Positions 9,107 to 18,496 are shown, counted from the stretch's first letter. The stretch: 49,068 bases of DNA from Planctomycetaceae bacterium (GCA_021372945.1 JAJFTK010000022.1:1-49068), one strand, 5' to 3'. Numbers and translations are program-made. Notes: a model not told the origin generated them from the letters alone.

Positions 9107-9643
9107 ATGAGCACTAAATTTTTTGCACAGATGCCAATGATGACGTTGTTGACGGCGGCGGTCCTTTGTCTCAACGTGTACGCTGTCGAAGAATCGAAGG
9201 ATCAGGATGTTACGCTGCCCGATGCGGTGACCGCGGCGATCAAGGCACTTTATCCGCAGGGCGAAATTGAGGAAGCCAAGCAGGAGGACGAAGACGGCCT
9301 GACGGTTTACGAGGTCGAGGTCGAGCAGGGCGAGATCGAAGTTGAATTGACCGTGACGCCGGATGGGCAGATCATCGAAGAAGAGCAGGAGATCGAGGTG
9401 AAGGATCTGCCGGCCGCGGTGCAGCAGGCTTTGACGGGCGCGACGGTGAAAGAGGCCAGCAAGGAAATCACGTATTACACAGTGAAAGACAAGCAGTTGG
9501 AGAAGCTGGCGACGCCGGAGATTGCGTACACCGCGGAGATCGAAAAGGACGGCAAGACCACAGAGATGGAATTCAACGCGGATGGGACCGTTCAGAAGCA
9601 AGAGGCCGGAGATGAAGAAGAGAAGGACAACGATAAGGATTAA
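9107..9643 (+). CDS. Exported acidic PepSY-like protein
   Basis: 178 residues. An N-terminal hydrophobic signal segment (MPMMTLLTAAVLCLNVYA, cleavage near AVE) is followed by two PepSY-like units: LPDAVTAAIKALYPQGEIEEA...YEVEVEQGEIEVELTVTPDGQI and LPAAVQQALTGATVKEA...YTAEIEKDGKTTEMEFNADG. Such domains are small alpha/beta periplasmic modules of uncertain, often inhibitory or binding, function. The protein is strikingly acidic and ends EAGDEEEKDNDKD. AAGGAG sits 8-10 nt before the ATG, and a strong terminator follows, so it is a single-gene transcription unit. Confidence 0.8.
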   Translation: MSTKFFAQMPMMTLLTAAVLCLNVYAVEESKDQDVTLPDAVTAAIKALYPQGEIEEAKQEDEDGLTVYEVEVEQGEIEVELTVTPDGQIIEEEQEIEVKDLPAAVQQALTGATVKEASKEITYYTVKDKQLEKLATPEIAYTAEIEKDGKTTEMEFNADGTVQKQEAGDEEEKDNDKD

Positions 9644-9670
9644 CCTCGAAGCAGTTAGATAGGATAACAG

Positions 9671-9716
9671 AAGCTGCCGGACGAATGTACACATTTGTTC
9701 GGCAGCTTTGTTTTTA
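9671..9716 (+). terminator. Rho-independent terminator after the PepSY-like gene
   Basis: A 16-bp stem (9671-9686 with 9693-9708, two G-U pairs) with a 6-nt loop, followed by TTTGTTTTT. It ends the 9107-9643 gene. Confidence 0.9.
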
Positions 9717-9730
9717 AAGGTAAAGCATAA

Positions 9731-9780
9731 AAATACCCCCTCCCGGCTGCGCCGGATTCCCCCTTGTCAGCGGCAGAGTT
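9731..9780. repeat. Palindromic interspersed repeat, intergenic copy
   Basis: Reads AAATACCCCCTC, a small hairpin CCGGC-TGC-GCCGG, then CCCCCTTGTCAG and CAGAGTTT. The same frame is present at 46641-46690 with a different but equally paired hairpin (GTCGC-TTC-GCGAC). The remainder of 9717-10037 is non-coding: G-rich sequence after the repeat and an AAAAAGTAAAAAGTTAAAAGG run just before the prophage. Confidence 0.75.
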
Positions 9781-10037
9781 TGGGCAAAATCTGCCGCGAG
9801 CCTGTCGAGGGGATGGCGGGGTACAGGAGGGGTTGAGTCCAAATCGCATGAATTGCGCATATACTATCTTGCTATCAGGGCAAAGTCCGAAAAAATTTCT
9901 TGTGCTTGTGGGGGCGTGAGTTACGGCAATGTCGGCGGTTTTCAAAAACGGAATTTTCGACGGAAACGCGCGCGGCCAAACGGAATGCGGAGAGAGAAGA
10001 AAATGAAAAAGTAAAAAGTTAAAAGGCAAAAGTGAGG

Positions 10038-10042
10038 ACGAA
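10038..10042. repeat. Left target-site duplication ACGAA of the prophage
   Basis: ACGAA directly precedes the TGTA that begins the prophage and is repeated at 41669-41673 directly after its TACA end. Five base pairs is the target duplication length of Mu-type transposition. Confidence 0.85.
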
Positions 10043-10092
10043 TGTAGTGCGCGACCCAAAGTGGCATTTTGCGCGGCAAGATGGCACACGAG
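10043..10092 (+). promoter_or_regulatory. Prophage left end with transposase-binding sites
   Basis: Begins TGTAGTGCGCG and contains two direct sites, AAAGTGGCAT (10058-10067) and CAAGATGGCACAC (10077-10089). Inverted equivalents stand at the right end, as expected for MuA-type binding sites. The function is inferred from symmetry and position. Confidence 0.75.
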
Positions 10093-10180
10093 CAGTGCGC
10101 AGAAAAACACCGGAAACATATAGAAGCTGCCATAAGTCAGCCGTCACATGTCCGGTATCAAAAAAAGTCTCAATTTTTTT

Positions 10181-12352
10181 TTATCTATGCCGTTGCCGCG
10201 ATTGTCGGTCATGGACCACAATTGATAATCGCGGGTCACGGATCAACAGTATCTGTTTCTGACTCTGCACCTGGTATTGGATCTCAACGATCTCTGGCGA
10301 AACTGTCCTAGCACCCAACGTTTGGGCCAAGGGGTAATCTCTGCCGGTCAACCCGTAAATGCCATCGCCTAACAAAAAGTTTGGCGGGTTTGTCCCGTCG
10401 ATCCACAGCCTGTCTAACTCAAATCGGCCATGCTTGGCCATATCCTCGTTAGCCTGGCGAATGAGCTCCATCTGTGCGTTAAGCTTAGAGGTGTCGTCCA
10501 CGTCCCAGGCAGCCAGGCTGCCGGAATAGAAGGAGCTTGAACTGCATCGTTGCTGCAGCAGATAGCGATCTGCGTAATCATAGATACGCGCCTGAACAAA
10601 CGGACTGCCATCGTATACGGTACTATTCCTATAACCAAGCCGCTGATCCATCTGGACCGTCGCGGTGATCCGAACGCGGGTTTTCCATCGAGTGGTTTCT
10701 TGCCCCGCGATGAATTTAGAATGCCTTCCATTATGTTTGTCATCCGCCAAGCTGGTGAAATAGTTGATCTCCTGGCCAGTATAGTCGCCGGCAGCGATGT
10801 TTGCCTTGCTGATATCGACGATCTCCGACAGGTTCGGAATCGTCAGCCGAATGGCCGCCTCATCTTTGTGCAGCTCGTACGGACAGGTCAATTCCTGCCA
10901 GGTGGCACCTCCATCACGAGACCATTGAACCCGTGTTCCAACGGAATTCATTGAGTCTTTATCTAGCGTTAAACACGGTTTAAAAAACCGTCTAAATGGG
11001 CCATAAAGTTTTTTCCCGGCACCATCTTTGATCAAGCTATCGGGGATGCCGACGGTCGTAAAATCAAATACGTTGCCGCGATCATAATCGCCGCCGGTGT
11101 ATTTGCCTGATTCATTCAAGGCCCACTTGCGACCTGCGTCCTGCAGGAAAGAATCTCCCTGGGCATGATGATATTTGAAGAAGCCCAGGCTATTCGGATT
11201 CGTCTGGCTCGCAAGAGCGGATTCCGTGTAGAATAACCCGGATGTACCGGTGGCAGGGATGTGTAACTCTGAATCCTTCCAGGCCGGGACCAATTCGGCA
11301 GTTATTTCGAAGCGGTGCGGAGCGGCCAGGCCGAGCGGCTGATTAACCACCGGATCGATGTCCTCGGTCAAATCCGTTGCCATCACCATTTTCCTGCCCT
11401 CGGCCACGGCCGCTGTGATGATCTCGGCAAATGCCGGTGCATGCAGCGTATGCAGCAGGCACGGATTATAACTGCCTTGCATATATACTCTGGATGATCC
11501 AGCGGCAATCCCGTTCTTGTAAAACACCCACAGCGGGCCGGCCATTGAATATTCTTCCCGGAACGTCCAGCCAATATTGTCACAGATTAACGCGACGCCG
11601 TCCGTTACGCCCAGGCCGTCGCAAATAATATCATTTAAAACGATGTCAAAATCCGCGTGAGACAGGCCCGGCAGGTCAAGGGGATCAATGATTGAAACAA
11701 TTGAAGGAACGCCGTTGTAGATTGGACTGAGCAGCAGATTAATTGCCGTGCCTGCGGTCCATGGAGAACCGGTGTTAGTCTTTTTTATCGAATCGCCGAA
11801 AACGTGAGTTGTGAAATTTGACGAAGTAAATTCCACGGAATCCGGGTCCATGTTATAGCAGCCATCCGGGTTAAAGACGCATCGACGTCCGCTCATGAAC
11901 GTCGCCTGGGCCTTTTTCGTCAGGTCTGCATTGTAGTCATCAGCCCCGCGAGCTACCTGCCCGTAAATGGGCGAGCAGCGATTGTATAGCCAACGGTAAT
12001 CCATGCAGTACATTCGGGTCCACTCCCTTGCCTTTGGCTGATCCTCTGGATCGGTCGCCTCGGAAGAGGAATAACCGCTGTTAAAATTGACAATAAAGCC
12101 CTGAAACAAAACAGTACTGTTGTAACGCAGGCGAATCTGATAACCCCAGATCACGCCTCGCGACACATTCCATCGCGTATCAGACAGTTCAATCGTGGCG
12201 GTGTTCGATTCGCGACCGGGCCTCAGCGTTATGTTGGTGACCATCGCATTACTAAGCGCCGTCCAGTCCCCAACAACTCCATCGCGCGAACACCGCCTGT
12301 ATTCGCATGTGATGAATTTCGCTAATCGCATTAATTGGTTCTGGTCCGCCAT
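10181..12352 (-). CDS. Phage tail hub/baseplate-like protein
   Basis: 723 residues, last gene of the leftward late operon, about 140 bp from the prophage end. I recognise no named domain, but the N-terminal part (MVTNITLRPGRESNTATIELSDTRW... followed by GYQIRLRYNSTVLFQGFIV) resembles tail hub proteins that begin with a two-barrel domain. It follows the tape measure gene and one small tail gene, the usual place for a tail tip, hub or receptor-binding protein. The C-terminal part includes VQWSRDGGATWQELTCPYEL, and the protein ends in a basic tail HDRQSRQRHR. Start at 12352; the next gene upstream stops at 12362. The call rests mainly on gene order and size. Confidence 0.6.
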   Translation of the reverse strand: MADQNQLMRLAKFITCEYRRCSRDGVVGDWTALSNAMVTNITLRPGRESNTATIELSDTRWNVSRGVIWGYQIRLRYNSTVLFQGFIVNFNSGYSSSEATDPEDQPKAREWTRMYCMDYRWLYNRCSPIYGQVARGADDYNADLTKKAQATFMSGRRCVFNPDGCYNMDPDSVEFTSSNFTTHVFGDSIKKTNTGSPWTAGTAINLLLSPIYNGVPSIVSIIDPLDLPGLSHADFDIVLNDIICDGLGVTDGVALICDNIGWTFREEYSMAGPLWVFYKNGIAAGSSRVYMQGSYNPCLLHTLHAPAFAEIITAAVAEGRKMVMATDLTEDIDPVVNQPLGLAAPHRFEITAELVPAWKDSELHIPATGTSGLFYTESALASQTNPNSLGFFKYHHAQGDSFLQDAGRKWALNESGKYTGGDYDRGNVFDFTTVGIPDSLIKDGAGKKLYGPFRRFFKPCLTLDKDSMNSVGTRVQWSRDGGATWQELTCPYELHKDEAAIRLTIPNLSEIVDISKANIAAGDYTGQEINYFTSLADDKHNGRHSKFIAGQETTRWKTRVRITATVQMDQRLGYRNSTVYDGSPFVQARIYDYADRYLLQQRCSSSSFYSGSLAAWDVDDTSKLNAQMELIRQANEDMAKHGRFELDRLWIDGTNPPNFLLGDGIYGLTGRDYPLAQTLGARTVSPEIVEIQYQVQSQKQILLIRDPRLSIVVHDRQSRQRHR

Positions 12353-12361
12353 GATACCCTT

Positions 12362-12769
12362 CTAAATGAGGCACCTGAAATAAGCCACAAAATGCACAAA
12401 ACATGCGCTGCCGTTCCAGCGGAACAGCTTCTGATGGCCATCAGGTCCCTGTGACGGCACAAGCTCTATATGATCGTAAACGGTATTAGCATACGACTCC
12501 GATCCATACGTCCAGGTGTCCTCAACGGCGTCCCGGTAGGTTGCATCAATCGTCTGAATAGCCGTCCCCAGTCCAATACGCGCCAGGGCATAGGTGGCTG
12601 CCGTATAGCGCATGATGCCGGCAACGACGATCACAGATCCTCGCGTCCCCAGCTTCATGCCCGTCACACCGTGCGCACCTGCATAGCCATTGTACTGCGT
12701 CTGATTGCGCCGCATAGCGGGATTGACCGAGATCTCATTACCAAACACCGTCGTAAACGCCTGGGACAT
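12362..12769 (-). CDS. Small phage tail protein
   Basis: 135 residues with no motif I can name. The ATG at 12769 overlaps the stop of the tape measure gene (TGATG), showing translational coupling; a TTG three bases earlier is possible but less likely. Position between the tape measure and the tail hub gene suggests a tail completion or distal tail role. No signal peptide or membrane segment is apparent. Confidence 0.6.
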   Translation of the reverse strand: MSQAFTTVFGNEISVNPAMRRNQTQYNGYAGAHGVTGMKLGTRGSVIVVAGIMRYTAATYALARIGLGTAIQTIDATYRDAVEDTWTYGSESYANTVYDHIELVPSQGPDGHQKLFRWNGSACFVHFVAYFRCLI

Positions 12770-14310
12770 CAATAGCCTCCATTCGACCGGACGGATGCCG
12801 CCGGAGGCTTATCAACGATAAAAGTGTTATTGTTATAGGTATTATTGATCGTTATATTCCCGCCGCCCTGGCCGTTGCCCCTAGCTATGCCCATCAGTGC
12901 TTCGTACTGGCCCTGCGGTCCTTTCCGTTGCCATGCGGCGACGAACGGATCAGAATAACCCTCCGACCACGCCTGCCGCTGAGTGTCGCGGACAGCCTGT
13001 CGTTCCTCGTCAGATAAATTGCCAAGCCATTGCTGATACGCAGCGTGTTCCTGCTCGACGCCTTTCGGCGTGAAGAATTGATAAAGCCCCTGCCGTACGG
13101 GCTGTCGTCGCTCTAGAACCTTACGATACTCCTCGCCCTGGCTGCGGACTTCTGCCCTAAACGTTTCCTCAGCCGTTACGTCCTGCTTGGCTTTATCCTT
13201 GGCGGCCTCGCTGCCGGCTGTGATCGCTTCGAGCGTGTAGAGGTAGTCTTTGAATTCTTTGTCCTCATCCCGGACGCCCTCTGGCCCACGTGCTCGTTCA
13301 AGGGCATTCTGGACGGCCGACCGGTCCGACGTCATCAACTTCCAGACGCCCTTTGCCCCGCCGCCGTAAACTTCCTGGAGCGTCTTGTAGGCGTCCTTCT
13401 GGCTCATCGAATCCACTCGGCGATCTAACTCGTTATATAGCGCCAACGGATCTTCGGCGAGCTCCTTCTTGATGCCGTAGTCTTTGATCGCCTTCTCCGT
13501 TTGCGCACCCGCTATTGCCTCAAACGTTGTTGCCGGCATGGCACTTCGCATCCTGCCAGCCTCGCCCCTGGATAGTATGCCGACGTTGGCAATGGCTTGC
13601 TCTGGCGTCCATCCCATCGCGCGTATGGTCGGCATGCCCCGCCCCAGTGCCGCAATGACGTCATCTTCCTCCAGGCCTGGGACCGCAGACACCATCCGGC
13701 GAAACTCGCCCTGTCTTGCGGCCGTGTTCATTCCCCAGCCCGCCATGATATCGATCATTGCGGGTGTCGCCTGGCCACCGTGCAGTGCGCCGAAGGAGAG
13801 CATCCCCCGTATGCCTTTCTCGAACTCATCATCACGCATCGTGTCCTTAAACTGGCGGTTATAAGATGCGATGATCGGAATACCCGTTTCTTTCGACACT
13901 CGCGTATCAGCCAGTAGTTCCGTGCTCTCCTTTACAACCTGCTGTCGACTGGCCTCGTCGCTTGCACCCAGCACGTCAAATAGGTCCTCATAGGACTTGC
14001 GCAATTCCTGCACCTGCTTGACGGCCTCGTCATTTTTGGTCTTCAGGTCATCATAGAATTTAGCCACAAAGACCGCCGCAGCGACGAAGGCTGTCGCGAT
14101 GGCGGACACCTCATTAACCACGGCGAGAACGGCTTTTTTGACAGCCGCGAATCCGCTGGCCATTTTAGAACCGGCCTGCTCGGTCTTCTGACTGGATTGC
14201 CCTGCAGCATTTCCGATGCCAGACACCGACTTAGCAGTCTGATCAAGCTCCTGCCGCGACTGTTCGGCACCCGGAGTTTTGACACGTATGTTGATATCTT
14301 TGTCGGTCAT
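12769..14310 (-). CDS. Phage tail tape measure-like protein
   Basis: 513 residues. The N-terminal third is polar and predicted helical (KDINIRVKTPGAEQSRQELDQTAKSVSGIGNAAGQSSQKTEQAG), followed by a hydrophobic helix AVLAVVNEVSAIATAFVAAAVFVAKF (about 60-85) and a long helical region with glycine-rich segments, ending in an Asn-rich tail (GGGNITINNTYNNNTFIV) that is common in such proteins. This fits a short tape measure protein that sets tail length and may help DNA entry; at about 500 residues it is small for a long siphovirus tail. It lies immediately downstream of a presumed tail tube gene. Confidence 0.7.
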   Translation of the reverse strand: MTDKDINIRVKTPGAEQSRQELDQTAKSVSGIGNAAGQSSQKTEQAGSKMASGFAAVKKAVLAVVNEVSAIATAFVAAAVFVAKFYDDLKTKNDEAVKQVQELRKSYEDLFDVLGASDEASRQQVVKESTELLADTRVSKETGIPIIASYNRQFKDTMRDDEFEKGIRGMLSFGALHGGQATPAMIDIMAGWGMNTAARQGEFRRMVSAVPGLEEDDVIAALGRGMPTIRAMGWTPEQAIANVGILSRGEAGRMRSAMPATTFEAIAGAQTEKAIKDYGIKKELAEDPLALYNELDRRVDSMSQKDAYKTLQEVYGGGAKGVWKLMTSDRSAVQNALERARGPEGVRDEDKEFKDYLYTLEAITAGSEAAKDKAKQDVTAEETFRAEVRSQGEEYRKVLERRQPVRQGLYQFFTPKGVEQEHAAYQQWLGNLSDEERQAVRDTQRQAWSEGYSDPFVAAWQRKGPQGQYEALMGIARGNGQGGGNITINNTYNNNTFIVDKPPAASVRSNGGY

Positions 14311-14332
14311 TTAAATGCCTGTTAACAGAGGC

Positions 14333-15247
14333 TTACGCAGCATCTTCCATCACGATGATCTTATTGGCCCCGGCAATGGTCAGCGGCGTCGCCAGGCTGT
14401 TGCTGATGATATAATTAGCGGTTGTCTCGGCGTACTGCTGACGATTGCCAACCATGCGGCGCGAGCACGTGGTAAACATCACGCCAGCAACGGTCACTTT
14501 CTTGTTCTCCGCTCCACTGGCCATCTTGCCTGACAACACGAGACTTGCCCTGGCAGCAGTCAGCAATTGAGCCTCTTTGCCGACCGTGGTGGCAACGCTC
14601 GAATCCTGGAACGTCAAAGATCCATCGGCTCGTCCGCCTGCAGCGCCAAGCTCGGCATCCACCGAGGTGTAACCCAACGCAGCGCCAACAGAAGACTTGG
14701 CCAGCTTGAGGCCGAGGTGGAACCGGAACGCCGAGACGCCGTAAATCGCCAAAACGCCCAATGCGGCCGAATCAATACGATACCCGCCTAATTCCAGTTC
14801 ATCGCTCAATGTCGGTCCGGCCTGTGAGTCCATGAGGCTATGTACATCGCTGATCACCGTCGCTGCCGTGGCGAATCGGCATTCAAACTTGAAGGTGGCC
14901 GTTCCGTATGATCCCTGATTCCAGTTAAACTCGACGTCCCAAATCACCGGGCTGGTCAACGTATGCTTGAGCCAGCCTGTTGCGGCGGCTGCGCCACTTT
15001 TACGCTCATAAAACACATACGTTCCAATGGTACCAGCGAGCAGGCTGATCACGGTCATCCAGGACTGCGTGGCACAGACGCCTCTTACGTATTGTGCCCC
15101 TCGATCCACAACCGCAACCTCCGTCCCTTCGACCGAGGACTCGGCTATTTCATCATATCCCTCGTCGATAGCAATCGACATTTCGCCGCCCTGATCTACG
15201 CCATTGATCACGCTGCCCATTAGACCCAATGTTTTTTCGTCAGCCAT
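14333..15247 (-). CDS. Presumed major tail (tube) protein
   Basis: 304 residues, beta-rich and without membrane segments or signal peptide. No domain is recognised with confidence. The place directly before the tape measure gene, and a moderately long Ala/Gly/Thr/Ser-rich sequence with evenly spread beta strands, make a tail tube subunit the best guess. Alternatives are a tail terminator or other structural protein. Confidence 0.5.
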   Translation of the reverse strand: MADEKTLGLMGSVINGVDQGGEMSIAIDEGYDEIAESSVEGTEVAVVDRGAQYVRGVCATQSWMTVISLLAGTIGTYVFYERKSGAAAATGWLKHTLTSPVIWDVEFNWNQGSYGTATFKFECRFATAATVISDVHSLMDSQAGPTLSDELELGGYRIDSAALGVLAIYGVSAFRFHLGLKLAKSSVGAALGYTSVDAELGAAGGRADGSLTFQDSSVATTVGKEAQLLTAARASLVLSGKMASGAENKKVTVAGVMFTTCSRRMVGNRQQYAETTANYIISNSLATPLTIAGANKIIVMEDAA

Positions 15248-15267
15248 GTTTTATCTCCATGCTTCGT

Positions 15268-16374
15268 TTATACAAACCGTTCCGCCTCGAAGAGCATCTT
15301 CACGCCATGCTGTTTTGGTATATCGATGATCTCCTGAGCGCCTTTATAATAAAAATCTCCCACGCCCAGGTTCCCGCCTGGGCATTGCTTCTCAAGGGCA
15401 GCGATGACCAGGACACGCAGTTCAGCCGTCCCAATCGTCGTCGCGTTACCCAGCCTGGCTGCGCCACCCTCTTTAACAGACTGCTGAGCCAGTAGAACAA
15501 CCAGGACCACTTTGTGGTTCAAGGCCATGCCGCCTTCGCGGTCCACATCCTGAACAGGTTGTTCGCCAACAAATGCGCAGGGGGCGTACTTGTCTAAATT
15601 TGACAAACCGCCTTCGGTCGCCGAAAGCTGGTGCTTCCACTGATCGGCCGTCTTAAAGACACCCAGCATCGCGAGCCGGCCGGCCGCCCATTTTTCAACC
15701 TCAACCACGGTCGGCATCGATGGATCATGCAGATAAAAAGCGACTATGTTAGACGGCTGCGGAGTTGCTGATTCATCGGTGACATAAAACTCATACATCG
15801 TGGCTGCCGTCAAGTCGGCGATCACAACAGGACTGCTGTCATTGGCTGCCGACCCGACAACCTGCCAGGCGTATGAACCTGCCTGGCGTCCATACACGGT
15901 GATCGCTCCATCGCCTTCGACCGTTAGTGAGATTTCGCCGTCATTAGCGCCAATGGCCGTGATGCGAGGATAAAAGTCGTCAGCCCCGGAGACGTCCAGT
16001 GCGATTGTTTCATGCTGGATGGAATGACCGTACGGATTGACGTCATAACTAACGGAAAACGGCAGGATGTAATCACTGCTGATGCCGTCGATGATCGCAT
16101 TGCTGAAACTGATCTGCAGCGTTCCCGATGTATTGACGTTCAGGCCTGTCAGCACCAGCGACGCCATTCCGTCATTGTTGCCAAACAGATTGATCGCATT
16201 GCTGCCGGACTTGGCCAGCGTGAGTGCCTGGCCGACACCATTTTTATAAAGCACCGCCGATATCAGAGACGGGTCGAACGCATCGTTATCGGTCAATAAC
16301 GTTTTGCCGTCAGCCCAATCGATGAATTGGCCAACCGATATCGTGGTCGCTATATTTTGCAGTAGCTGACTCAT
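15268..16374 (-). CDS. Tail protein: fibre-like N-terminus, FN3-like middle, Mu gp37-like C-terminus
   Basis: 368 residues. Residues 1-130 are a Ser/Gly/Asn-rich beta domain resembling baseplate or fibre adaptor modules. About 130-225 looks like a fibronectin type III-like domain (ITAIGANDGEISLTVEGDGAITVYGRQ... through TMYEFYVTD). From about 230 the sequence VEKWAAGRLAMLGVFK...CAFVGEQPVQ...LNHKVVLVVLLAQQS resembles the gp37/DUF1834-type tail-terminator-like proteins of Mu-like phages. Such a fusion is unusual. Its 5' end overlaps the 3' end of the dockerin-containing gene (16371-17918) by 4 bp, so they are co-translated. Confidence 0.55.
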   Translation of the reverse strand: MSQLLQNIATTISVGQFIDWADGKTLLTDNDAFDPSLISAVLYKNGVGQALTLAKSGSNAINLFGNNDGMASLVLTGLNVNTSGTLQISFSNAIIDGISSDYILPFSVSYDVNPYGHSIQHETIALDVSGADDFYPRITAIGANDGEISLTVEGDGAITVYGRQAGSYAWQVVGSAANDSSPVVIADLTAATMYEFYVTDESATPQPSNIVAFYLHDPSMPTVVEVEKWAAGRLAMLGVFKTADQWKHQLSATEGGLSNLDKYAPCAFVGEQPVQDVDREGGMALNHKVVLVVLLAQQSVKEGGAARLGNATTIGTAELRVLVIAALEKQCPGGNLGVGDFYYKGAQEIIDIPKQHGVKMLFEAERFV

Positions 16375-17918
16375 CGCCCGCCTCCGTAGTGACGCTGAAG
16401 CACGGACACATCAATAAATGGGTTCATCCACGGGTACCATCGCACGTGGTTGATGTCGCTGATCGTTCCCGTCAGGCCGAGCTTGTTATCCGTAATGGTT
16501 GTGCCTGTTCCTTCATTGCACATGAACCTCACCGCTGAGGCTAGGCCAAATCCCAACTGTGTTTCGGTCAGGTCATTACGACCGGCCCATTCCATCGGAA
16601 TACCACTAAGACTACTGAAGTCCATATCAGCAAAGACCCGCAGTTTATCGATGTCACCGTTGAACATTCCCACAATGAGGGGGGCGGCATTGGAGAAATC
16701 TCCGCCCGTGATTTCTAGGGGTACGGTCCAGTCATCCGCCTCTACTGCAAAATACTTCACGCCTTCTACCGTATACAGCTCGATGGTCACGTAATGCCAG
16801 GTTCCGTCATCGATGCGAAACGGATAGACGACCTCCCGGACTAGCCCTGTGGAGTCATATAAACGGCCTCGCGGCCTGCCACCGACCAGATCAACGACAT
16901 AGCCGGGTCCCGTGTCGCCTCGCTTGGAGGCCAGCTTGCAGAACGCCTCACGCGTACGCATCCAGAACCGCAGAGCAAATCCCGGCTTGATGTCATAGTT
17001 CACATGATTTGCAAACGTCACCGTGCCCGGCCTATTAAATGCTAGAAAATCCTTCGGATGTGCAGCGACGTTGACCGTCACTGTCGCCGTCTGCGAGTCG
17101 CTGTAGCCGTCTGTGGCCTTAAAATTAAATGTCTTTTGCCCGGTGGATTCGCTGCCGTAAACGACCACGCTGCCCCAACTGCTTAGCGTCCAGGGAACCC
17201 GAGTTACGAAGCCGGCCCCGCTCGTGGGGTCAATCAGCGTTCCGCTGGCAGGCAGACTGGTAATAATGTACTTGAGCTTGCCCGGCGGGTTTGGATTGCC
17301 GTCATCTGCAGCCGTCAGCGAAATTGATTGCCACTCATACTGCACAGCCGAGACCTGTTGAGCATCGGCTGTCGGCGACACCATCGTCAAGACTGTTACC
17401 GTCGCTGTATCCATCCCGCCGCAGGGCGGAGCGACCGGGTCACTGACCGACCATAGAAATGAATCCGTTCCGGTCGGGCTGCCAAGCTGCACATATTTGA
17501 CCTGGTTGGTTGTCAGGGTAAATGGCACAGCGGTGATCGTCACATCGGCCATCGTCGTCAACGTGCCGTACGCCGGCAGGCTGTCAATCCGGTAGCAGAG
17601 CATATCGCCGTCTGTATCCGTCGCCGTCAGGGTGATGGTTTTGCTCTCTCCCTGATTCACATACCCGGCATTGATATCCCTCGCCACGGGCCATGAATTA
17701 TCGCCGCAGCCCTCGCCCCAGTGGTTCGCCAGGATCGCAAAGTCGGCAAGGTCCGTGCCACCATTGCCGTCCAGATCGCCGCCGTCATTCGTCAGCCAGC
17801 TATCCGCCAGAACGATCAGGTCAGGCAGTGACACCTGTCCATCGCCATCCAGATCGCCCGAGACGGCCACGACCTGCAGAGAGAGCAGCAGAAAGCAAAT
17901 TGGATAGATCACTCGCAT
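16371..17918 (-). CDS. Phage-encoded exported protein with dockerin loops, Ig-like repeats and LamG-like domain
   Basis: 515 residues. The N-terminus MRVIYPICFLLLSLQVVAVSG is a clear signal peptide. Directly after it come two type I dockerin-like calcium loops with helices, DLDGDGQVSLPDLIVLADSWL and DLDGNGGTDLADFAILANHWG. These are followed by two Ig/cadherin-like repeats (about 80-290; ITLTATDTDGDMLCYRIDSLPAYGTL; SLTAADDGNPNPPGKLKYIITSLPASGTL) and a concanavalin/LamG-like domain (about 295-450; WMRTREAFCKLASKRG...DDGTWHYVTIELYTVEG). This is the make-up of a planctomycete secreted glycan-associated protein, yet it lies inside the prophage tail operon, overlapping both neighbours. ATG 17918 has GGAGAT upstream. 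It may be a lysogen surface protein or a virion adhesin captured from the host. Confidence 0.82.
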   Translation of the reverse strand: MRVIYPICFLLLSLQVVAVSGDLDGDGQVSLPDLIVLADSWLTNDGGDLDGNGGTDLADFAILANHWGEGCGDNSWPVARDINAGYVNQGESKTITLTATDTDGDMLCYRIDSLPAYGTLTTMADVTITAVPFTLTTNQVKYVQLGSPTGTDSFLWSVSDPVAPPCGGMDTATVTVLTMVSPTADAQQVSAVQYEWQSISLTAADDGNPNPPGKLKYIITSLPASGTLIDPTSGAGFVTRVPWTLSSWGSVVVYGSESTGQKTFNFKATDGYSDSQTATVTVNVAAHPKDFLAFNRPGTVTFANHVNYDIKPGFALRFWMRTREAFCKLASKRGDTGPGYVVDLVGGRPRGRLYDSTGLVREVVYPFRIDDGTWHYVTIELYTVEGVKYFAVEADDWTVPLEITGGDFSNAAPLIVGMFNGDIDKLRVFADMDFSSLSGIPMEWAGRNDLTETQLGFGLASAVRFMCNEGTGTTITDNKLGLTGTISDINHVRWYPWMNPFIDVSVLQRHYGGGR

Positions 17919-18496
17919 CCAAATCTCCACGGACCAAAGGAGTTGTTCTTGTTTGCACTTACAACTTCCTGCAGCAGCAGATTGTCGAATTGATATACCG
18001 CACCTGAAAAGCCGCCGCTTATAAACTCTACGCCGACCGACTGTGACGCCTGCGTTGCGATGAATTCAACCCAGGCTTTCCCGACGGTCAGCCCGTCGGG
18101 CCTTATACCAACCCCCGTGCCGGTGAATACAAAATCTTTGGCCATGATAGCGAACTCGTCGACCAACACATCGGTCGACAGCCTGTAAGTTTTACCGACT
18201 TCCAGGGTAACTGGTTGGACGAAGGGGAAATGTTCCCCGAACTCCCCTACAAAGTTCACCTCTGCAAAACCAGCGGCATTCCAAACGATTCCGCCGTTGC
18301 TCGCGGTCCATCCATCCAGAGATTCAGCAAAATCACTATTGACCAGTATGTTTTCCCCAAGCATATCAGGTTCCTCCATCAGCCACTCTTCGGCCAGGAT
18401 TGAAAGGTCCAGTAAATCCACACGGCCATCACCGTTGATATCCGCCCGCAAGCCGAACGCCGAACCACACAACAAAAGGGTTAGTAAAATGCGCAT
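17909..18496 (-). CDS. Phage-encoded exported protein with a dockerin loop and carbohydrate-binding-like domain
   Basis: 195 residues. Signal peptide MRILLTLLLCGSAFGLRA, then one dockerin-type calcium loop and helix (DINGDGRVDLLDLSILAEEWL, about 19-39). The remaining 140 residues (NILVNSDFAESLDGWTASNG...PFVQPVTLEVGKTYRLSTDVLVDE...SVGVEFISGG...YQFDNLLLQEV) follow the pattern of CBM4/9-like jelly-roll modules. AAGGAGAAC precedes the ATG. The 3' end overlaps the next dockerin gene by 10 bp, so the two are translationally coupled in the late operon. Both share the loop form xDxNGDGxVDLxDLxxLAxxWL, suggesting they came from the same source. Confidence 0.8.
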   Translation of the reverse strand: MRILLTLLLCGSAFGLRADINGDGRVDLLDLSILAEEWLMEEPDMLGENILVNSDFAESLDGWTASNGGIVWNAAGFAEVNFVGEFGEHFPFVQPVTLEVGKTYRLSTDVLVDEFAIMAKDFVFTGTGVGIRPDGLTVGKAWVEFIATQASQSVGVEFISGGFSGAVYQFDNLLLQEVVSANKNNSFGPWRFGCE

